A DNA stretch of 64,000 nucleotides from Flavobacterium rivuli WB 3.3-2 = DSM 21788 (GTDB taxonomy: Bacteria; Bacteroidota; Bacteroidia; Flavobacteriales; Flavobacteriaceae), in NCBI RefSeq assembly GCF_000378485.1, contig NZ_KB899976.1, positions 1 through 64,000 on the forward strand, written 5' to 3'. Positions 60,012 through 64,000 of the stretch are shown here, one piece after another (position 1 is the first letter of the stretch; each line of letters opens with the position of its first letter). The notes under the pieces are model-generated. The model was not told the origin of the DNA and did not search any database. It was given only the letters and a program-made list of their open reading frames with translations. The position numbers were made by a program, and so were the translations under genes.

Positions 60012-60644
60012 TTAAGCTTTGTTGCCCATTGCAGAAAGCATACCACCATATACATTGTTTAATGAAGCAATGTTTTTAGTCATAGCTGACATTTCTTGCT
60101 GTAGTTTAGTTGCGTTTTCAGCAATTACCCTGTTAGCTTCAGCATTACGTGAAGCACTGTCTAATTGTACTTTGTAAAGGCTGTTTAATGATTCCATTTG
60201 TGCAGCAGCAGTAGACATTTCTTCGCTGTATTTTTTCTGAGAAGAAATTGAGTCAACTGTAGGAGCGATTCCTTTAGCAGCAGATTCGAAATTTTTGATG
60301 CTGCTACCAAGGCTTGCCATAAGTTCGCCGTCGATTTTAGCTTCTTTTAATAAATTGTCAAGTTTTTGAGAAAGTAAGCCCTGAGCTTCTGTAGGGTTTT
60401 CTTTTTTGATCTCTTTTTTCTTAGCTTCTCCGCCTGCAAGTTCAGGGTAAACTAATGACCAGTCAAGGTCTTTGTGGATAGGTTCAAAAGCAGACATAGC
60501 AAAGATGAAAGCCTCAGTTCCAAGACCTGCAATAAGCATTTCACTTGCAAAAGGCCAGTGCATTAGTTTGAAAAGTGCTCCGATGATTACAACCGCTGCT
60601 CCAAGACCATAGGCCATGTTCATAACTCTTTGTGGTAGTGCCAT
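60012..60644 (-). CDS. gldL: Gliding motility/type IX secretion motor protein GldL
   Basis: A 210-residue inner-membrane protein. Two membrane helices lie at about 8-24 (MNMAYGLGAAVVIIGALFKLM) and 33-50 (SEMLIAGLGTEAFIFAMSAF), followed by a cytoplasmic helical region (LGSSIKNFESAAKGIAPTVDS, TKLQQEMSAMTKNIASLNNVYGG). The first helices contain the conserved Glu of FIFAMSAFEP proposed to use the proton gradient. It pairs with GldM to drive T9SS and gliding. Normal length. Confidence 0.97.
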   Translation of the reverse strand: MALPQRVMNMAYGLGAAVVIIGALFKLMHWPFASEMLIAGLGTEAFIFAMSAFEPIHKDLDWSLVYPELAGGEAKKKEIKKENPTEAQGLLSQKLDNLLKEAKIDGELMASLGSSIKNFESAAKGIAPTVDSISSQKKYSEEMSTAAAQMESLNSLYKVQLDSASRNAEANRVIAENATKLQQEMSAMTKNIASLNNVYGGMLSAMGNKA

Positions 60645-60716
60645 AATAAAATAAATTTAGTTTTTTAGTTAAGTTAATTAATTTAAATATTCAAAAAATT
60701 CGAGTTGGTTAAAATT

Positions 60717-62087
60717 TTATTGATTACCTGTACTTTGTGTACCCATGTAATCCTGAACGGTCCTGAAACCTATGTAGCTCCTTGCAGAATCTGCATACTC
60801 CCAATCCCTTGTACTTGTTTGAAGGAAATAAGCAACATCCTTCCAAGATCCGCCACGTATAACTTTACGTTTGTTTTTCTGGTCAGATACGTTAGGGTTC
60901 ATTGTAGAAACATATTCGTATGAGTTGGCATCATAAGAAGAATCTGTCCACTCCGCAACGTTACCTGCCATATTATATAGGTTAAAATCATTAGGGTCAA
61001 AAGAGTCAGCCTCTACTGTATATAAAGCACCGTCTGCCGCATAATCTCCCCTGTCCGGCTTAAAGTTAGCAAGGAAACAACCCCTGTCGTTCTTAGCATA
61101 AGGACCACCCCACGGGAAAGTACCTGATTGTATACCGCCTCTTGCAGCATACTCCCACTCTGCCTCTGTAGGTAAACGGAATGCATTTGCAAACTCTTGT
61201 TTTTTAGCCTTTTGGTAAGCACGCTTGTACAATGTTCTCCATGCACAAAACGCTTTTGCCTGTTTCCAGTTAACACCTACCACAGGATAAGTACCGTATG
61301 CCTGGTGCCAAAAGTAATCGTTATGCATAGGCTCGTTGTAAGAATACGAAAAGTCTTTTATCCAAACTGTTGTATCAGGATATACCTGTACTTTTTCAGA
61401 TATAAGGTATTTACTTCTTTTCTCCCTGCTGTTGCCGGTAGATTTATCTTTTGCCGCCGCCTGGATATCCATCCATTTAAAGGCAAACTGAAGTTTAGAA
61501 ACATCTACAGTCCTTTGCCCGTTGTATGATTCAGATTCAGGAAGGTACATAGAGTCCATTACCTCAACGTAAAATTCATCCGGATATTTTTGCGGGTCCT
61601 GGATAAGTTTCGCTTTATGGTTTATCTTTCTTCCTGCATAAGGATCGTCACTAACACTATAGTAGTTGTCTTCCATATATTGATCATAAGCTGACTTTTC
61701 TTCTTTTTCCTGATCTTTAAATGCATACTCGCCTATACCGCCACTGCCGGGTGTAAGACCCTGCTCGTCTGCAAGTACAGCAAGCCTTGTCCTGATAGTA
61801 GAATCTTTAACCCACTCCACAAACTGCCTGTACTCACTGTTTGTAATCTCTGTTTCGTCCATATAGAAAGAACGAACAGTCACTGTCTTTGTAGGAGCAT
61901 CCTGAACATTAGCCATGTCATCGTCAGACTTACCCATAATGTAAGCGCCACCGGGAACTAAAGTCATGCCATAAGGCTTTTCAGGCTTCCACTTCTTTCC
62001 TCTAACACCTACCAGCTCACCGCGGTCACTCGAACCACAGCTGATTAGTAATGATAAAGTTGCTGTTAATGCAATGAACTTCTTCAT
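60717..62087 (-). CDS. gldK: Gliding motility lipoprotein GldK (formylglycine-enzyme-like fold)
   Basis: A 456-residue lipoprotein (signal KKFIALTATLSLLISCGSS, Cys16) of the outer-membrane-side T9SS ring with GldN. The bulk is a sulfatase-modifying-factor (SUMF1)-like domain: YGMTLVPGGAYIMGKSDDD, FYMDETEITNSEYRQFV, PVVGVNWKQAKAFCAWRTL, RLPTEAEWEYAARGGI, YNMAGNVAEWTDSSYD and RKVIRGGSWKD. GldK is thought to keep this fold for structure. It is the first gene of gldKLMN here, with gldJ not in this window. Confidence 0.97.
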   Translation of the reverse strand: MKKFIALTATLSLLISCGSSDRGELVGVRGKKWKPEKPYGMTLVPGGAYIMGKSDDDMANVQDAPTKTVTVRSFYMDETEITNSEYRQFVEWVKDSTIRTRLAVLADEQGLTPGSGGIGEYAFKDQEKEEKSAYDQYMEDNYYSVSDDPYAGRKINHKAKLIQDPQKYPDEFYVEVMDSMYLPESESYNGQRTVDVSKLQFAFKWMDIQAAAKDKSTGNSREKRSKYLISEKVQVYPDTTVWIKDFSYSYNEPMHNDYFWHQAYGTYPVVGVNWKQAKAFCAWRTLYKRAYQKAKKQEFANAFRLPTEAEWEYAARGGIQSGTFPWGGPYAKNDRGCFLANFKPDRGDYAADGALYTVEADSFDPNDFNLYNMAGNVAEWTDSSYDANSYEYVSTMNPNVSDQKNKRKVIRGGSWKDVAYFLQTSTRDWEYADSARSYIGFRTVQDYMGTQSTGNQ

Positions 62088-62235
62088 AAATTTGGGTTAT
62101 TAATGTAATCTATTTTTAAGGGCGTAAACCTATTTATTTATTTTGAAAAAAACAATTTTTTTTAGCAAAAATCCTAAGCCAATCATAAACATTTGATAAC
62201 TTAATGCTAAAGCACCGTAATTAGTAGCGATAATG

Positions 62236-63387
62236 TTAAATTATGTTTTTTCTTTGCGCTTTCCATAATCTTTCAGGAACCTCATTATTACAGGTACTTA
62301 AGTAATCTTTGTAACTACATGGTAATAACGTAGTATTTTTTACTTTATTATTTCCCACAGAGCCCTTTGGCACCTCTATCCACCATCTTTCTGTCCTGTC
62401 GCTCTTAAAAAACACCAGCTCTTCATCTTCCATGGGCACAATATACTTAATATAATGCTCCCTGCTACCAAAAGGGTATTCCTGCGAACGATAATGTACT
62501 CCTTCTATAAAATACCACAGCACCTGCGCTATTAGTACTGACTCCTGCCTGGTATCGTCATGGTTAAAGATCCCAAAGGAACTTACCTTGTCACTTATCC
62601 CGGCGTAGCGCGCTAAAGTACAAATTTCTTTTCCATCAAAACCATTTGGCACGAATTTAACAATATTTCCTGAATCGCTGGATTTTACAGCCGTCATATC
62701 AATGCTCACAAAATCGGCATCTCTAAACACGGGCTCAGCAATAGTAATGTCGTTACACACCTCGCCCAGGCGGTAGGCATCAAAATATAACTTCTCTACC
62801 AGGTCTATTTCTTCCTGCGCGTTATAGTATGTTTGATAACCTATATTACTGTAATTAAAAAGGTTATGAGGTTCTTCTACAATCATTCGCGTTAAAAATG
62901 AACGCGATGATATAGCCTCGTCCTCTTTACCAAAGTCGAAACGGCTATCTATAGATACATAGTTAACCATTTGTTCTAAACGGTCGTAGCCCCTGTATAT
63001 TGCATAAGCAAGGTCGTGGCCACCACCCAGTATTACCGGTATAATTTTACTTTTAACAAGCTCTCCAACTATACTTTTTAAAGCATAATAGGTATCCTGA
63101 AGCGACTCTCCGGCAGTAATATTACCCAGATCGGCAATTGTTTTATGCCAGTTGCCCGGATAAAGGCCATAAAATTCTTTACGAATGTAGTTAAGATGTA
63201 TGCTTGGCTTATTATCATGTTGCCCCCTGTTATCTAAAACCCCAATTATAGCTATAGATGCCGTTTCCAGATCGGGAAAATCTCCTTTAGTATGGCACAA
63301 CACCTTTTTACCCAGTGTTTGGGAGTTAAGCGCATCTACATACTCGGCAAAACTTTCGTCTAACGGTTGTAAAAATTCAAAAGCCAT
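62236..63387 (-). CDS. Arginase-fold protein (annotated in relatives as formimidoylglutamase) with altered metal motifs
   Basis: A 383-residue protein of the ureohydrolase fold. Recognisable: AIIGVLDNRGQHDN, VILGGGHDLAYAIYRGYDRL and MVNYVSIDSRFDFG. In active arginases the motifs are GGDHS, DAHxD and SxDxD. Here they read GGGHD (His124 kept), DSRFD (Asp147 and Asp151 kept, His replaced by Arg149) and SIDMT (Asp230 kept, second Asp replaced by Thr232). The metal site is therefore incomplete and the protein may be inactive as an enzyme. It lies between topA and gldK, a conserved neighbourhood in Flavobacterium. Confidence 0.75.
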   Translation of the reverse strand: MAFEFLQPLDESFAEYVDALNSQTLGKKVLCHTKGDFPDLETASIAIIGVLDNRGQHDNKPSIHLNYIRKEFYGLYPGNWHKTIADLGNITAGESLQDTYYALKSIVGELVKSKIIPVILGGGHDLAYAIYRGYDRLEQMVNYVSIDSRFDFGKEDEAISSRSFLTRMIVEEPHNLFNYSNIGYQTYYNAQEEIDLVEKLYFDAYRLGEVCNDITIAEPVFRDADFVSIDMTAVKSSDSGNIVKFVPNGFDGKEICTLARYAGISDKVSSFGIFNHDDTRQESVLIAQVLWYFIEGVHYRSQEYPFGSREHYIKYIVPMEDEELVFFKSDRTERWWIEVPKGSVGNNKVKNTTLLPCSYKDYLSTCNNEVPERLWKAQRKNII

Positions 63388-63393
63388 AATTTA

Positions 63394-64000
63394 TTATTTC
63401 TTTTTTGCTACTGTTTTTTTTGCAGCCGCAGGTTTCTTAGCGGCTGTTTTTTTAACCGGGGTTTTCTTTACCGGTGTTTTCTCGGCTATCATCGCCTTAG
63501 CCTTATCAAGCGTTAAGCCTGCAGCGTCAAAATCTTTACTAAGCTCTATTTTTATCTTGCCTTTTGTAAGCACAGACCTCCCCCAACGGGCTTTCTCTAC
63601 CTTAATACCCTCATCTTCCCAGTTATGCAAAACCTTATCTATGTCTTTTTGCATCTTGGTTTCTATAAGCTCAACCAGGTCGGCCTGAGAAAGGTTATCA
63701 AAATTATATTTTTTGCTAACATTTATAAATGTACCATTCCACTTTATGAACGGCCCAAAACGCCCTACCCCTTTTTGCACAGGTTCATTTTTGTAAATAC
63801 CTATAGGTGCATCTGCCTGTTGCTTTTCTGCAATAAGTTCCTGCGCCCTTGCTAAAGTAACATCAAGCGGATCTTCTCCCTTTGGCAATGATATGAATAA
63901 TTTTCCAAAACGCACATACGGGCCAAAGCGCCCATTATTAACCTCTACCTCTTCGCCATCGTGTGTACCCAGGTTTTTAGGCAGTAAAAACAGTCCTAAA
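63394..64000 (-). CDS. topA: DNA topoisomerase I, C-terminal part (5' end outside window)
   Basis: The minus-strand frame is open to the right edge. It encodes the end of TopA: GLFLLPKNLGTHDGEEVEV and NNGRFGPYVRFGKLFISLP, then FGPFIKWNGTFINVSKKY, a zinc-finger-free repeat. It ends with a Lys/Ala/Pro-rich tail (AEKTPVKKTPVKKTAAKK and more) typical of Bacteroidota TopA. It relaxes negatively supercoiled DNA. The next gene starts seven bases after its stop, so the two are probably co-transcribed. The catalytic N-terminus lies outside. Confidence 0.93.
   Translation of the reverse strand, partial: LGLFLLPKNLGTHDGEEVEVNNGRFGPYVRFGKLFISLPKGEDPLDVTLARAQELIAEKQQADAPIGIYKNEPVQKGVGRFGPFIKWNGTFINVSKKYNFDNLSQADLVELIETKMQKDIDKVLHNWEDEGIKVEKARWGRSVLTKGKIKIELSKDFDAAGLTLDKAKAMIAEKTPVKKTPVKKTAAKKPAAAKKTVAKKK

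Noticed and set aside
1..64000. CRISPR array or rRNA genes
   Set aside because: No regularly spaced identical repeats and no rRNA-like sequence were seen anywhere in the window.

Overview
The window looks like a chromosome segment of a Flavobacterium-like member of the Bacteroidota (Flavobacteriaceae). It is AT-rich. It carries the gliding and type IX secretion core gldK-gldL-gldM-gldN, two cargo proteins with T9SS sorting domains, LytTR regulators, and many promoters of the Bacteroidota form TTG-N(17-23)-TAnnTTTG.

Layout. 1-13.3 kb is ordinary chromosome: the 3' part of xylA, a YjbR-like protein, a cyclase-family hydrolase, hemW, a cupin, ruvC, a flippase-like membrane protein, a secreted T9SS phosphodiesterase-like protein, a WG-repeat gene broken by a frameshift, and a LytS/LytTR pair. 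13.4-15.8 kb has a tandem pair of tiny lipoproteins, tRNA-Asp(GTC) and a decayed stretch (a frameshifted gene and a Crp/Fnr remnant).

15.8-38.8 kb is a mobile genomic island of about 23 kb. Its right end lies in tRNA-Val(TAC) next to a tyrosine recombinase. Its left end has a 21-bp copy of the tRNA 3' end with one mismatch. A 12-bp word repeated near both ends may be an integrase arm site. Mobilisation genes (relaxase, MobC, a likely oriT hairpin) mark it as transferable in trans. Its cargo is mostly defence-like: a HerA-type ATPase overlapping a DUF4297-like nuclease; a restriction-modification operon with a C5 methylase, an N6-adenine methylase, a PD-(D/E)XK protein, an HNH nuclease and Vsr; a lone PD-(D/E)XK protein; a CHAT protease with a membrane partner; a tandem family of nucleotidyltransferase-like/HEPN-like proteins; and a HigB/HigA pair whose toxin is frameshifted.

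38.8-53.8 kb returns to chromosome: tRNA-Val, folC, an amino-acid dehydrogenase, two signalling loci, anmK, an acyl-CoA dehydrogenase, a hybrid histidine kinase and an NtrC-type regulator. 53.9-64 kb has a 1,100-residue T9SS type B protein, then gldN-M-L-K, an arginase-fold protein with altered metal-binding motifs, and the 3' end of topA.

Best candidates for undescribed biology are the nucleotidyltransferase-like/HEPN-like gene array (31.2-35.4 kb), the CHAT plus membrane-protein pair (28.6-30.5 kb), and three consecutive palindromes with the same outer arms but different, self-complementary cores beside the integrase (37.04-37.17 kb). All identifications come from reading motifs; no database search was run.
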